From JACPYF01 sp964348695 (GTDB taxonomy: Bacteria > Patescibacteriota > Saccharimonadia > Saccharimonadales > Saccharimonadaceae), in assembly GCA_964348695.1 (NCBI GenBank), contig CAYGDI010000004.1, forward strand, positions 1-64,000: a stretch of DNA of 64,000 nt, in the 5' to 3' direction. The notes below the pieces were generated by a model. It saw nothing but the letters and a program-made list of their open reading frames with translations. It made no database searches and was not told where the DNA came from. Position 1 is the first letter of the stretch. Each line of letters begins with the position of its first letter. This document shows, in pieces, positions 24,324-33,186 of this stretch. The translations under genes were made by a program, and so were the position numbers.

Positions 24324-25348
24324 GAGAGATACAAACAATGAGTCCTAGACAAATACTGGAGCGAGCAATTGACGCAGAAGGTGGATATGTCAATGCTCAT
24401 GCCCACATAGATAGGAGTCACATCATTACACCAGACAACTGGCACAAAACTGGAGATAGCTTACAGCAAAAATGGGACTACACTGATCATTTCAAAAGAA
24501 ATGCTAGCGTTGGCACTATCTTGTCACATATGAGCCGGGTTGTTGAAGACCAGCTAGAACAAGGTGTTCAGGCGCTGGGTAGTTTTATAGATTGCGACAG
24601 CGTAGTGCGAGACAAAAATATAGTTGCAGCTGAGCGTCTTCGTGAAAGATATGGAGATGATATACAGCTCGTATTTATGAACCAACCAATCAAAGGTTTG
24701 ATGGATAAGAAGGAGCTGCAATGGTTTGACCTAGCGAGTCAATTTGTTGATGCCATCGGGGGTTTGCCAGAAAGAGATGGGCATGAAGACCCAGCACAGG
24801 ATAAAAGTATCGAGCATCTCGACATCATATTTGATATCGCTGCACACTACAACAAGCCTCTACATATACATGCCGATCAACTCAATTCTCCCACCCAACG
24901 CGATACAGAAAAAATACTACGACATATCAAGGCAAGAAAAATGATCGGCAAAGTTACACTGATACACTGCATCTCACTCGCAGCTCAACAAAAAGAATAC
25001 CGAGAAAGAATATACCGAGAACTAAAAGAACTAGACGTGACGGTTGTTTCTTGCCCGAGCGCATGGATAGATAGTAGAAGAAACGAAGTGCTTGCGCCAA
25101 CTCACAATGCGTCGACGCCAGTAGACGAAATGGTAGATGCTGGTGTGCGAGTAGCAATAGGTAGTGATAATATCGCTGATATATACAAACCCTTTAGTGA
25201 CGGCAATATGTGGACTGAACTGAGATTTTTACTGGAAGCAAATCATATATATGACATAGATACATTAGCAAAAATTGCAACGACTCATGGTTTGAGGTCT
25301 CTCGAATTAGAGCAAGATACGGCAGAAACTACACAGCTTGTTGCCTGA
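24320..25348 (+). CDS. Amidohydrolase family protein (nucleobase deaminase-like)
   Basis: A 342-residue metal-dependent hydrolase. Ligand motifs in order are NAHAHID (HxH, near residue 31), HIHADQ (about 188), LIHC (about 213) and a C-terminal GSDN (about 281), matching the cytosine/isoguanine deaminase branch of the amidohydrolase superfamily. The substrate cannot be fixed from sequence. I use GTG at 24320 because AAGGAGG lies 8-9 bases before it; the earlier ATG at 24296 lies upstream of that Shine-Dalgarno sequence and directly after the terminator T-run. Expression is probably controlled by the leader ORF and terminator ahead of it. It converges with the LexA-like gene. Confidence 0.8.
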   Translation: MREIQTMSPRQILERAIDAEGGYVNAHAHIDRSHIITPDNWHKTGDSLQQKWDYTDHFKRNASVGTILSHMSRVVEDQLEQGVQALGSFIDCDSVVRDKNIVAAERLRERYGDDIQLVFMNQPIKGLMDKKELQWFDLASQFVDAIGGLPERDGHEDPAQDKSIEHLDIIFDIAAHYNKPLHIHADQLNSPTQRDTEKILRHIKARKMIGKVTLIHCISLAAQQKEYRERIYRELKELDVTVVSCPSAWIDSRRNEVLAPTHNASTPVDEMVDAGVRVAIGSDNIADIYKPFSDGNMWTELRFLLEANHIYDIDTLAKIATTHGLRSLELEQDTAETTQLVA

Positions 25349-25352
25349 AAAG

Positions 25353-25691
25353 CTAGGTCTTCGGCTCATTGCCAAGCGCAATATACGATCGCAGAGCCCT
25401 CTTGGCATTTTCAAAACCAATTTCCTGGGCTCTATTGATGAGCCATTTTTGTTGCGCATCAGTCAAACTAGAATGATTCAATACAATTTCAAGAGACCTA
25501 GCAGAATGATCCTTTTTTCTTATCTTTCCACTCATCACAAGACCTTCTATGTGTGTCGCAACCGTTGAAACAGATTTGTACCCCAATGCTGTTTGTATTT
25601 CTCGATAACTAGGTCCATACCCGTGCGTTGCAACAAATGCTCTGAGATACTCGAGCAACTCTGACTGACGTTTAGTTGGTCTTTTTGCCAT
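25353..25691 (-). CDS. LexA-like winged helix protein without protease domain
   Basis: A 112-residue protein. Residues 1-70 match the LexA DNA-binding domain: KRQSELLEYLRAFVATHGYGPSYREIQTALGYKSVSTVATHIEGLVMSGKI. Full LexA is about 200 residues with an S24 Ser-Lys autoprotease. Here that part is replaced by about 40 residues ending ALGNEPKT, so no RecA-stimulated self-cleavage is possible. It may be a constitutive repressor or a regulator of the adjacent polysaccharide genes. Its start overlaps the end of the O-antigen ligase-like gene by 20 bases, so both share a transcript. Confidence 0.8.
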   Translation of the reverse strand: MAKRPTKRQSELLEYLRAFVATHGYGPSYREIQTALGYKSVSTVATHIEGLVMSGKIRKKDHSARSLEIVLNHSSLTDAQQKWLINRAQEIGFENAKRALRSYIALGNEPKT

Positions 25692-26979
25692 GTTTCACTG
25701 CCTTTTTTGTGTGTGCAGCAATAGCCACAGCCGCAAGTCCAAACCAAATCATACTGACTGTATCGTCCGACCATACAGGTAAAAATAATCCAATAATAGC
25801 TAGGCCTATACCGCTCGCAAATAATCCCAAGCTCAACCAATCTCTCCTGCAATTATAGAGTCTAGCTAGTATAGTTGTGTATATGATTGCAAACAGTCCC
25901 AAACCAAACCACCCCGTTTCATGCGCAACGAAAAGATATTGATTTTCTATTATGATAGGCTGCTGTGATTTGAGTGACGCCGATCCTGTTGAGCCTATTC
26001 CTGCACCGTATGGCTGATCCAAAGCACGCAACCAACCTTGCTCTATTGAACGGGCATGGTCATCGTTTGAGTCTACCTGACTACCTCCGTCTGGGTTGTT
26101 GTGCAACACAACATTTTGTACAAATTCTGAACTACGGAACAAAAATATACTGCCGATAGTTGCAAAGACAATAATAGCCGCAGCTACATATGTCCATACT
26201 TCGTATTTTTTCAAATACATATATAGTAGAACACTCACCGATATGACCAGTGCTAGCAACGCACTTCGTGAGTAGGTAGCCCATGCAACGGTCGCAAGTA
26301 CTACTGCCACGCCTGCAATGAGCCATTTGTTTTTTTGTGCTGTTTTTTTATTCCTAATTACCCAGGCAGTCAAAAGCGAAAAAAGTATAACAATATATGC
26401 ACCCAACGGATTCGGGCCACGTAAAGTACCGTTTATCCTAGTGTAGTCATCGTTTTTATCAACAGTCAGATAAGGTGTTATTGTTTCCTGCGAATAACCA
26501 ATATGCGTTAGGATATCACGGGGCAAAACTGTTGCCTGTAGTAGTGCAAATCCTATCGACATGCAAGCTGCCACTACAGTAATTTTTAAAAAAACTTTTT
26601 TTAGTTTTGGAACGGTAGAAACAAGACAAAAAACCAATACAAATAGTACGATGTAGCGAAGATCTATCATCAATCCCGCTATTTTTTGGTACTCGCTGGT
26701 ATGAGAAAAAAGAGCAAACAATAGGTATAGTCCGATATATACAGCCATGAGCTGCAGTAGTCTGTCGTGGATTACTGATTTGTGCGTTTTTGCTCGCCAC
26801 ACCGTATATATAACTATCGGCAAGGTCACCAAAAGTACAATTTCTTTCCAGGCTTTTATTATATCGGAGTCAAAAAACTGTCCAAAAAACACCGATAGTG
26901 GCGCGTGGAAGACGATACCAAAAAACACTGCCAACAGTAGTACTGTGGCAACATATGTTGGTTTATCAATATTATTCAC
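25672..26979 (-). CDS. O-antigen ligase / polymerase-like membrane protein
   Basis: A 435-residue protein with about eleven to twelve hydrophobic helices and a large extracytoplasmic loop containing RINGTLRGPNPLGAY and a further loop with DDHARSIEQGWLRALDQPYGAGIGSTG, the classic Wzy_C/O-antigen ligase pattern. It probably polymerises or attaches surface glycans. The GTG start at 26979 is supported by TATCAT (plus 26986-26991) 6 bases upstream; no Shine-Dalgarno sequence is seen. It is divergent from the sugar-phosphate transferase gene, with overlapping -10 boxes. Confidence 0.83.
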   Translation of the reverse strand: MNNIDKPTYVATVLLLAVFFGIVFHAPLSVFFGQFFDSDIIKAWKEIVLLVTLPIVIYTVWRAKTHKSVIHDRLLQLMAVYIGLYLLFALFSHTSEYQKIAGLMIDLRYIVLFVLVFCLVSTVPKLKKVFLKITVVAACMSIGFALLQATVLPRDILTHIGYSQETITPYLTVDKNDDYTRINGTLRGPNPLGAYIVILFSLLTAWVIRNKKTAQKNKWLIAGVAVVLATVAWATYSRSALLALVISVSVLLYMYLKKYEVWTYVAAAIIVFATIGSIFLFRSSEFVQNVVLHNNPDGGSQVDSNDDHARSIEQGWLRALDQPYGAGIGSTGSASLKSQQPIIIENQYLFVAHETGWFGLGLFAIIYTTILARLYNCRRDWLSLGLFASGIGLAIIGLFLPVWSDDTVSMIWFGLAAVAIAAHTKKAVKHGKKTN

Positions 26980-26985
26980 TCTTTA

Positions 26986-26995
26986 ATGATACAAT
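26986..26995. promoter_or_regulatory. Overlapping divergent -10 boxes
   Basis: ATGATACAAT contains TACAAT for the rightward gene (8 bases before ATG 27004) and, on the other strand, TATCAT for the leftward gene (6 bases before GTG 26979). The boxes share two bases, so both promoters cannot be occupied at once. Confidence 0.65.
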
Positions 26996-27003
26996 ATGAA
27001 CAC

Positions 27004-28440
27004 ATGCGAGTGAGAAACAATGTTTTTTATAGCTTATTCTTGGTACTGGCTGATCTCTTCGTTCTAGCAGTAGCATTTGTTGTAGCGTACATCGTACGAG
27101 TACAGTTTGATGACCGTCCATTGGTCGCACAAATAGCAGCGGTAGATTACCTATCGACCTTTATCACTATTGCTCCATTCTGGATTGTAGCTCTTGGTGC
27201 ACTCGGGCTATACGATCGCAATATCCGCAACAAAAGAGGCGGCGAAACCATAAAATTATTCATAGGCTCTTTTATAGGTATATTGCTGGTGATTGGTTAC
27301 GAATTCATATCTGGCAACCCCGTGTTCCCTGCACGACTGGTAGCTGTTTATGCCTTTGTTGGTTCATTCTCGTTGATGGTGGTGAGTAGATTTATTATCC
27401 ACAGTGTAAGAGGTTTGTTATTCCATAATGGTTTTGGTGCACATAGATTATTGATTATTGGTTCGGATGACACGACCAATGATATTGTTTCTGAATTGTC
27501 ACGAACTAGCAAAAGTGGTTATCACATATCAGCTATTGTCGGACCGAAAAAGCTCATACCACCCGGCCTACAGGTGACACACTTCAATTCAATTAGTCGT
27601 GCTCTTAACTCAATCAAACCACTGCATATAACAACAATTATCCAAACTGAGCTTTTCGAAGATGACGCAAAAAACCAAGCTATCTTGTCTGCCGCCCAAA
27701 CACATCATATTGATTACAACTTCATACCTGGCAAAGGAGAATTTTATTCTGGCAAAAATACTGTTGATCTTTTCCTGGGCTACCCCATGATTTCTGTATC
27801 ACAAACTCCTCTGATTGGTTGGGGTGAGGTCGTCAAAAGAATATTCGATTTTATCGTCACTCTTTGTTTGCTAGTGATCTTGTCTCCAGTTTTATTGGTG
27901 ATATACGTGTTACAAAAAATACTCAATCCCGGCCCAGCATTGTACAAAAGCTCACGGCTTAGTCGATACTCTGAAAAATTCACTCTATACAAATTCCGAT
28001 CGATGAGTCCAAAGTATGGTCGTCGAGATGCAGCGGATGAATTTCGTTCTATGGGTCGTGAAGACTTGGCACGTGAATATGAGCTCCACCGCAAAGTAAA
28101 AAATGACCCGCGTATAACAGGTTTTGGTGCATTTCTCAGGAAGACATCGCTAGATGAACTGCCTCAGTTTTTTAATGTTATCAAAGGGGATTTGTCATTG
28201 GTTGGACCTCGCCCTATATTGCCACAAGAGATGAAACTCACCCGTGGTCGCGGGGCGCTACTGCATTCCGTCAAGTCTGGTGTAACTGGTTTATGGCAAG
28301 TGTCTGGTCGCAGTGATATCAGTTTTGAACAAAGAATAGAGCTTGAGACATATTATTCACAAAATTGGAGTTTTTGGTTGGATATAAAAATATTATTTAA
28401 AACCCTATGGGTAGTGATCAAAAAAGATGGCGCAGAGTAA
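27004..28440 (+). CDS. Polyprenyl glycosylphosphotransferase (WcaJ/WbaP type)
   Basis: A 478-residue membrane enzyme that transfers a sugar-1-phosphate to undecaprenyl phosphate, the first step of exopolysaccharide or O-chain synthesis. The N-terminal part has four membrane helices and a CoA_binding_3-like soluble domain (RLLIIGSDDTTNDIV). The catalytic C-terminal domain has KRIFDFIVTL, KFRSM, RKTSLDELPQFFNVIKGDLSLVGPRP and VTGLWQVSGRS. The ATG at 27004 is chosen from TACAAT 8 bases upstream. It leads the rightward side of the glycan cluster; the next gene overlaps its end by 14 bases. Confidence 0.92.
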   Translation: MRVRNNVFYSLFLVLADLFVLAVAFVVAYIVRVQFDDRPLVAQIAAVDYLSTFITIAPFWIVALGALGLYDRNIRNKRGGETIKLFIGSFIGILLVIGYEFISGNPVFPARLVAVYAFVGSFSLMVVSRFIIHSVRGLLFHNGFGAHRLLIIGSDDTTNDIVSELSRTSKSGYHISAIVGPKKLIPPGLQVTHFNSISRALNSIKPLHITTIIQTELFEDDAKNQAILSAAQTHHIDYNFIPGKGEFYSGKNTVDLFLGYPMISVSQTPLIGWGEVVKRIFDFIVTLCLLVILSPVLLVIYVLQKILNPGPALYKSSRLSRYSEKFTLYKFRSMSPKYGRRDAADEFRSMGREDLAREYELHRKVKNDPRITGFGAFLRKTSLDELPQFFNVIKGDLSLVGPRPILPQEMKLTRGRGALLHSVKSGVTGLWQVSGRSDISFEQRIELETYYSQNWSFWLDIKILFKTLWVVIKKDGAE

Positions 28441-29107
28441 TAACAAGGCAGAAATTTACCCGGTTCTTCACACTTCGGGAAATGTTGCTGGCAATATAGA
28501 ACAAGCCCACGTAGCTTTTGACAATGATGCTGATGGATTATTTTTAATAGACCATCATAATACCAACCCACAAAAATTATTAGAAACCTACGAGTCAATA
28601 CGTACTGAATTTCCAGATAGATTTATAGGGCTGAATCTTTTAAGCTGCCATCGAGTTAGCGCCGCACTAAAAAAAGTAGTTGAAAACAGAATCCTGCCAG
28701 ACGGACTCTGGTCTGACAGCAGCGATGATCCTGATATGACAAAAGACAGAGCTTACGGCAAAAACATAAAAATATTCGGAGGTATAGCCTTCAAATACAC
28801 TACTAGCTACACGGACGATCCCGAAACAGCCGCCCGCCTAGCAAATGCTGCTCCTGATTGGATTGACGTCATTACTACAAGCGGACCGCAAACGGGACAA
28901 CCTGCATCTTTGGAAAAACTAAAAGCTATGCATGATGCACTACCCGAGGGAAAAGAATTAGCTGTTGCCAGTGGCGTGGATATGGACAATATAGAAGAAA
29001 TCCGTAAAGTTGTCGATAAGATACTGCTAGCCTCCAGCATAGAACAGAGCGATGGTATTTTTGACGCAGCCAAACTAAGAGAGATAACAGAAGCATCGCA
29101 CCAGTAG
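28427..29107 (+). CDS. TIM-barrel protein, BtpA-like
   Basis: A 226-residue protein. Alternating strand-helix pattern with ADGLFLIDHHN, FIGLNLLSC, WIDVITTSGPQTGQPASLEKLKAMHDAL and a glycine loop VASGVDMDNIEEI. These resemble the BtpA/TIM phosphate-binding barrel family, where TSGxxTGxxP and SGV-x2-(D/E)NI form the phosphate site. The substrate is unknown. It starts within the 3' end of the sugar-phosphate transferase gene, so it is in the same operon, and converges with purD. Confidence 0.5.
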   Translation: MAQSNNKAEIYPVLHTSGNVAGNIEQAHVAFDNDADGLFLIDHHNTNPQKLLETYESIRTEFPDRFIGLNLLSCHRVSAALKKVVENRILPDGLWSDSSDDPDMTKDRAYGKNIKIFGGIAFKYTTSYTDDPETAARLANAAPDWIDVITTSGPQTGQPASLEKLKAMHDALPEGKELAVASGVDMDNIEEIRKVVDKILLASSIEQSDGIFDAAKLREITEASHQ

Positions 29108-29124
29108 TTGGTTGTAACGGTATT

Positions 29125-30495
29125 TTAGCAACGCGCTTGATGCGCAATATCTCTTCTGTACTGCATACCACCAAAGTAGATATTATCGTTGTTGATAGGA
29201 TCATAGGCTTTCATCGCGGCCTCATCTATAGTGTCGCCCGTTGCTGAAACATACAAAACACGGCCACCCGCTGTTGTCATTTTACCTTTGTTGGCATCAT
29301 ACACGACACTTCCGTGGTGTATTGCCACATCTTTCGGCTGGCCATCAAAATGTATTGTTCTACCAATAAAAGACCGCTCAGGATACCCTTCTGCAGCCAA
29401 GCACACAGTAATAGCGGACTTTGCTAAATGATCTTTTACAAGATATGTATCAAAACTACGCAGCCCATCTTTGACATCAGTGCGTGATAGCATATCGTAT
29501 ATATCTATATCAGCTTCACTCAGTAGCGGCATGAGGACTTGTGCCTCTGGATCACCGAACCGCGCATTGTACTCTATAACAACTGGCTCATCGCTGCGTT
29601 CTTTTGCGAGCATTATACCGATATATAAAACCCCTTGATAAGGCGTACCTTCGTCTGACATACCCTTGATCGAACGGGCAGCTATATCCTCAATAAGCGC
29701 CTTTTGGTAGTCTGTTACAAGAAAATCAGCTGGCGCATATGCACCCATTCCACCAGTATTCGGACCTTCATCACCGTCTTTGAGGCGTTTGTGGTCTTGA
29801 GTGTACGGTAGAATTGTCCAGTTTTCTCCGTCGGAGAGAACAAATACTGAAATTTCTGGACCACTCAGTCTCTCTTGGAAAAGTAGTGGCGTATCATAAT
29901 CGTAGCCTTTGATGTTTTCGATCGTAGCTTTTGCCTCATCATAGCTATCAGGAAGATAAACACCCTTGCCCCCTCTTAATCCATCCTCTTTGATCACATA
30001 ACTACCTATTGGGGTATGATTGATATAATCCACTACATCTCTATACGACCAAATAGCTTCAGTTCTTGGGTGGGGTATTAAGTATTCCTTCATAAAATTT
30101 AGCGCACTAAACTTACTACCCTCCAAACCAGCAGCCTGAGCATTGGGGCCAAATACTTTTATGCCTCTATCACGTAGCTGGTCAGCTAGACCCGCAACAA
30201 GTGGTTTTTCGGGCCCAATAACAACAAGTCCTGGCTCTAACTCAGATATTGTTTGAGCGTCGTACCTATACATAGTGGTGCCGTATTGCTCGGTACCTCC
30301 ATTGCCTGGTGCAAAATGTATATCGAGTTGTTTTTGAGATGCAATCGTTTGACCTATGGCATCTTCCCTGCCGCCACCCCCAACAATCACTAATCTTTCA
30401 GGAGATGAAACCGTACTATGAGCAATATACGGGTCAGTCCGTTCTGTGTCAGCTTGTGGCTCAAGCTCTGAACCAGAAATCATTTCAATCGACAT
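29125..30495 (-). CDS. purD: Phosphoribosylamine-glycine ligase
   Basis: An ATP-grasp enzyme of about 456 residues that joins glycine to phosphoribosylamine in purine synthesis. Recognisable blocks are LVIVGGGGREDAIGQ, GPEKPLVAGL, YVIKEDGLRGGKGV, DHKRLKDGDEGPNTGGMGAY and the Mg-binding IEYNARFGDPEAQ. The start is uncertain: TATAAT directly abuts the ATG at 30495 and lies 12 bases before a second ATG at 30483, so the shorter form may be the leaderless one. No other de novo purine gene is in the window, and the gene sits inside a glycan cluster. Confidence 0.92.
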   Translation of the reverse strand: MSIEMISGSELEPQADTERTDPYIAHSTVSSPERLVIVGGGGREDAIGQTIASQKQLDIHFAPGNGGTEQYGTTMYRYDAQTISELEPGLVVIGPEKPLVAGLADQLRDRGIKVFGPNAQAAGLEGSKFSALNFMKEYLIPHPRTEAIWSYRDVVDYINHTPIGSYVIKEDGLRGGKGVYLPDSYDEAKATIENIKGYDYDTPLLFQERLSGPEISVFVLSDGENWTILPYTQDHKRLKDGDEGPNTGGMGAYAPADFLVTDYQKALIEDIAARSIKGMSDEGTPYQGVLYIGIMLAKERSDEPVVIEYNARFGDPEAQVLMPLLSEADIDIYDMLSRTDVKDGLRSFDTYLVKDHLAKSAITVCLAAEGYPERSFIGRTIHFDGQPKDVAIHHGSVVYDANKGKMTTAGGRVLYVSATGDTIDEAAMKAYDPINNDNIYFGGMQYRRDIAHQARC

Positions 30496-30579
30496 ATTAT
30501 ATGTACAAGTGTGTCGTGAAAAACTACTAATTGCAAGCATAAGCATCGAGCAATAGTTTATTGCTGTTAAAATAGTTAT

Positions 30580-31698
30580 ATGACTAAACCAAAAGTTGCG
30601 ATTGTCCATGATTGGCTGACAACTATGGGCGGCGCAGAACCAGTCGTATTAGAGATTGCTAAACTATTTCCAGATGCACCTATCTACACTAGTGTGTACG
30701 ATGAATCTCGTATGCCAGATTTTGCAGACAAGGATGTTCGTACCACGTATTTGCAGAAGATTCTACCTAGTTTTGTGCGGTACAAACATGTTCTATGGCC
30801 GGTGCTCAGAGCCTTTGCCTTTCGCCAGCTAGATTTGAGTGAGTTTGATATTATCATTTCAAGCTCTAGCGCTGAAGCAAAATCTGTGCGTAAAAAACCT
30901 GGAGCTGTTCATATATGCTATTGCCACACCCCTACTCGCTATTATTGGAGTCATTATGATGAGTTCAAACGAGAATTTAGTTTCGGTATTTTGACACCTA
31001 TTATTCGCCCGTTCATACCACTATTTGTTCGCTGGATGCGTCGCAAAGATCTGCAATCGATCAAAGGTATTGATCATTTCATAGCAAATTCAAATGTTAC
31101 AAAAGACAGGATAAAACAATATTATGAGCGAGATTCTGTGGTAGTTTACCCGCCCGTTGAGACAAAAAGGTTCATAAAGAAAAATAACAAAAACCGAACT
31201 GGATACATATTATGGGGGCGTCATGTGCCTTACAAAAGATTTGATCTTGCTATAAAAGCTTGTAACAAAACTGGAGCTAAATTGATCATAGCAGGCAAAG
31301 GGCCTGATACAAAAAGATTACAAAAAATAGCTGGCTTAACTGTACAATTTGTAGGTAGAATAGACGATGATACGCTAGAAAAATTAGCCAATAGCTCGAA
31401 AGCTTTTCTATTTCCAAACGAGGAAGATTTTGGTATCTCTGCAGTTGAAGCGATGGCTGCTGGACTGCCAGTCATAGCCTACAAAAAAGGCGGAGCATTG
31501 GATATTGTTGAGGAAAAAATTACAGGCATCTTTTTTGAACAACAAACTGTAGATAGTCTAGTGACCGCAATGATCGCAAGTGAATCTACACAGTTTAGCT
31601 ACAATACATTAGTCCAACGATCGAAACGTTTTGATAAAAGTTTGTTCGAGACAAAAATCAAAAAAATTATTTCTGACTACGCTCAATCATCCAGATAG
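30580..31698 (+). CDS. Glycosyltransferase family 4
   Basis: A 372-residue GT-B enzyme. The N-terminal acceptor domain begins KVAIVHDWLTTMGGAE. The C-terminal nucleotide-sugar domain has the characteristic GKGPDTKRLQKIA, FPNEEDFGISAVEAMAAGLPVIAYKKGG block with the EX7E glutamates. It probably adds sugar (mannosyl or similar) to a lipid-linked glycan on the cytosolic face. TAAAAT (30568-30573) lies 6 bases before the ATG. It converges with the flippase-like gene and overlaps its 3' end by 32 bases. Confidence 0.9.
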   Translation: MTKPKVAIVHDWLTTMGGAEPVVLEIAKLFPDAPIYTSVYDESRMPDFADKDVRTTYLQKILPSFVRYKHVLWPVLRAFAFRQLDLSEFDIIISSSSAEAKSVRKKPGAVHICYCHTPTRYYWSHYDEFKREFSFGILTPIIRPFIPLFVRWMRRKDLQSIKGIDHFIANSNVTKDRIKQYYERDSVVVYPPVETKRFIKKNNKNRTGYILWGRHVPYKRFDLAIKACNKTGAKLIIAGKGPDTKRLQKIAGLTVQFVGRIDDDTLEKLANSSKAFLFPNEEDFGISAVEAMAAGLPVIAYKKGGALDIVEEKITGIFFEQQTVDSLVTAMIASESTQFSYNTLVQRSKRFDKSLFETKIKKIISDYAQSSR

Positions 31699-32509
31699 AC
31701 ACCGCACCAGCTACAATATCTACCACAAAAGTAGTAAGTCTCCATATGAGTATAGTTGTGCTTGCGTAGGCAAAAAAGCTAAATACAAGTTCACGCACAC
31801 CTATACCACCAGGTGCAAATACTGCTATTATGCCAAAACCTGTTGCTAGACTATTGGCGGCTACTGCTACCAACACATCTGTTTTCAACTCGATTGCGCT
31901 ACTAACAACTAAAAAACCAAGACCCATAACAACCCAACCACAGGATACGATTGCGATAGTTTTGAGCCACGCTCGTAGGTCTAATTGTCTACTAACAAAT
32001 GGTAAATCGAATTTTTTTTGCATCCATAAAATATAAATAACCATACCTATTAGCAAGGTAAAAATGCACCCAAACAGTAAGTTCGTTGCATATATAGCAC
32101 ACAACATACCTACAACGAGCGCGCAGCCTACCAAGTTTGCATTTTCTATTATCTGAGCTTCGCTACTTTGTCGAATATTCAATCCAAGTTTTTTTGCATA
32201 TATTGCACGAAACGAAAAGGTAAAAAAACTAGTTGGCAAATACTTGTATGGTTGCGAGGCAAAATATGCTAGCCATTGGGATTTTTTAGCCTTGGGTTCG
32301 ATCATCTTTGCAACACGGTACCAATGCAATGCCATGAACATATAACCTATCAAGAATAGTACTCCTGCCGCTATAATATTGATCCATCTGTCTGCTACAA
32401 CAGACCATGTAACTTTGCTAAAAAACGTCTCAGCCTGAAGGGCAATAAATATAACAAGGGCAATAGAAAGCACAATCTGGATGCTACGGAGTATATTTTT
32501 TTTGCTCAT
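31667..32509 (-). CDS. Flippase-like integral membrane protein (UPF0104/LPG synthase TM family)
   Basis: A 280-residue protein with about seven to eight membrane helices. The family hallmark is FAPGGIGVRELVF near the C-terminus, with the upstream helix block YLPTSFFTFSFRAIY. Related proteins are proposed to flip or modify lipids (AglD, MprF transmembrane part). Next to glycosyltransferases it may help move lipid-linked sugars. It follows the methyltransferase gene by three bases, so both are co-transcribed. Confidence 0.78.
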   Translation of the reverse strand: MSKKNILRSIQIVLSIALVIFIALQAETFFSKVTWSVVADRWINIIAAGVLFLIGYMFMALHWYRVAKMIEPKAKKSQWLAYFASQPYKYLPTSFFTFSFRAIYAKKLGLNIRQSSEAQIIENANLVGCALVVGMLCAIYATNLLFGCIFTLLIGMVIYILWMQKKFDLPFVSRQLDLRAWLKTIAIVSCGWVVMGLGFLVVSSAIELKTDVLVAVAANSLATGFGIIAVFAPGGIGVRELVFSFFAYASTTILIWRLTTFVVDIVAGAVSIWMIERSQK

Positions 32510-32512
32510 TTA

Positions 32513-33163
32513 CTACGGCTTTCTCGCTAGCACTAGCGTCCATGGCAGTGGCGACTTTACTTCTACCACATCGTGAAAATTTTCACTCACGTGCTTGATC
32601 AAGCTCTTCTTTGACCAGTGATTGAGATGTCCGGTGGTGTTACCAAAATCTTTCACATACTTTAGACGAGCCATATTAAGTACTCGCCACAGTGGCTCGC
32701 GTGGTACTCCGAGTATTAGGTAGCCGCCTGGTTTCACAACACGAGATATTTCTTTTAGTGCTGTTTCTGGATAATCCAAATGTTCGAGCACTTCGAGCAA
32801 GAATACAAGATCTAGTGACTCGTTTTTACGTTTTAGTTCATAGACACTCTCGGCCGTGATACGCATGCCAGGGTTTAGTTTTCTAGCGTCTGGCAGTAGT
32901 TGCTCGACATACTCTGATGCTTCTAGTTTGATGTTGTCGGGTAGCATTTTCTTGAGGCGTTTTGTAGAAAAACCTGCACCACAGCCTATTTCTAGAGCAG
33001 TACCTTTTTTTAGGTCTGCTGTTTTAATAAGCTGTTGCACGGCATCAAAATAACCGTCGAGTAGTTTTGAGCCGATGAGTCCAGCTCCTTCTTCTGTATA
33101 TTTGTGATGAAAGTCTTCTTGTTCTGGAGTTGCTTTTAGTTTGGTATGGTCTATTTTGTTCAT
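32513..33163 (-). CDS. SAM-dependent methyltransferase (class I)
   Basis: A 216-residue protein with motif I ALEIGCGAGFSTKRL, an acidic motif II region, LDLVFLLEVLEHLDYPE and the post-motif VVKPGGYLILGVP. This class often methylates sugars or lipids in surface glycan clusters; the substrate is unknown. The start at 33163 is fixed by TATACT (plus 33170-33175) 6 bases upstream and no Shine-Dalgarno sequence. Its promoter overlaps that of the divergent GT2 gene. Confidence 0.85.
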   Translation of the reverse strand: MNKIDHTKLKATPEQEDFHHKYTEEGAGLIGSKLLDGYFDAVQQLIKTADLKKGTALEIGCGAGFSTKRLKKMLPDNIKLEASEYVEQLLPDARKLNPGMRITAESVYELKRKNESLDLVFLLEVLEHLDYPETALKEISRVVKPGGYLILGVPREPLWRVLNMARLKYVKDFGNTTGHLNHWSKKSLIKHVSENFHDVVEVKSPLPWTLVLARKP

Positions 33164-33169
33164 TACTCT

Positions 33170-33177
33170 AGTATAAT
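33170..33177. promoter_or_regulatory. Overlapping divergent -10 boxes
   Basis: AGTATAAT reads as TATAAT rightward (9 bases before ATG 33187) and TATACT leftward (6 bases before ATG 33163). Four of six bases are shared, so the two promoters exclude each other. Confidence 0.7.
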
Positions 33178-33186
33178 ATAAACACA

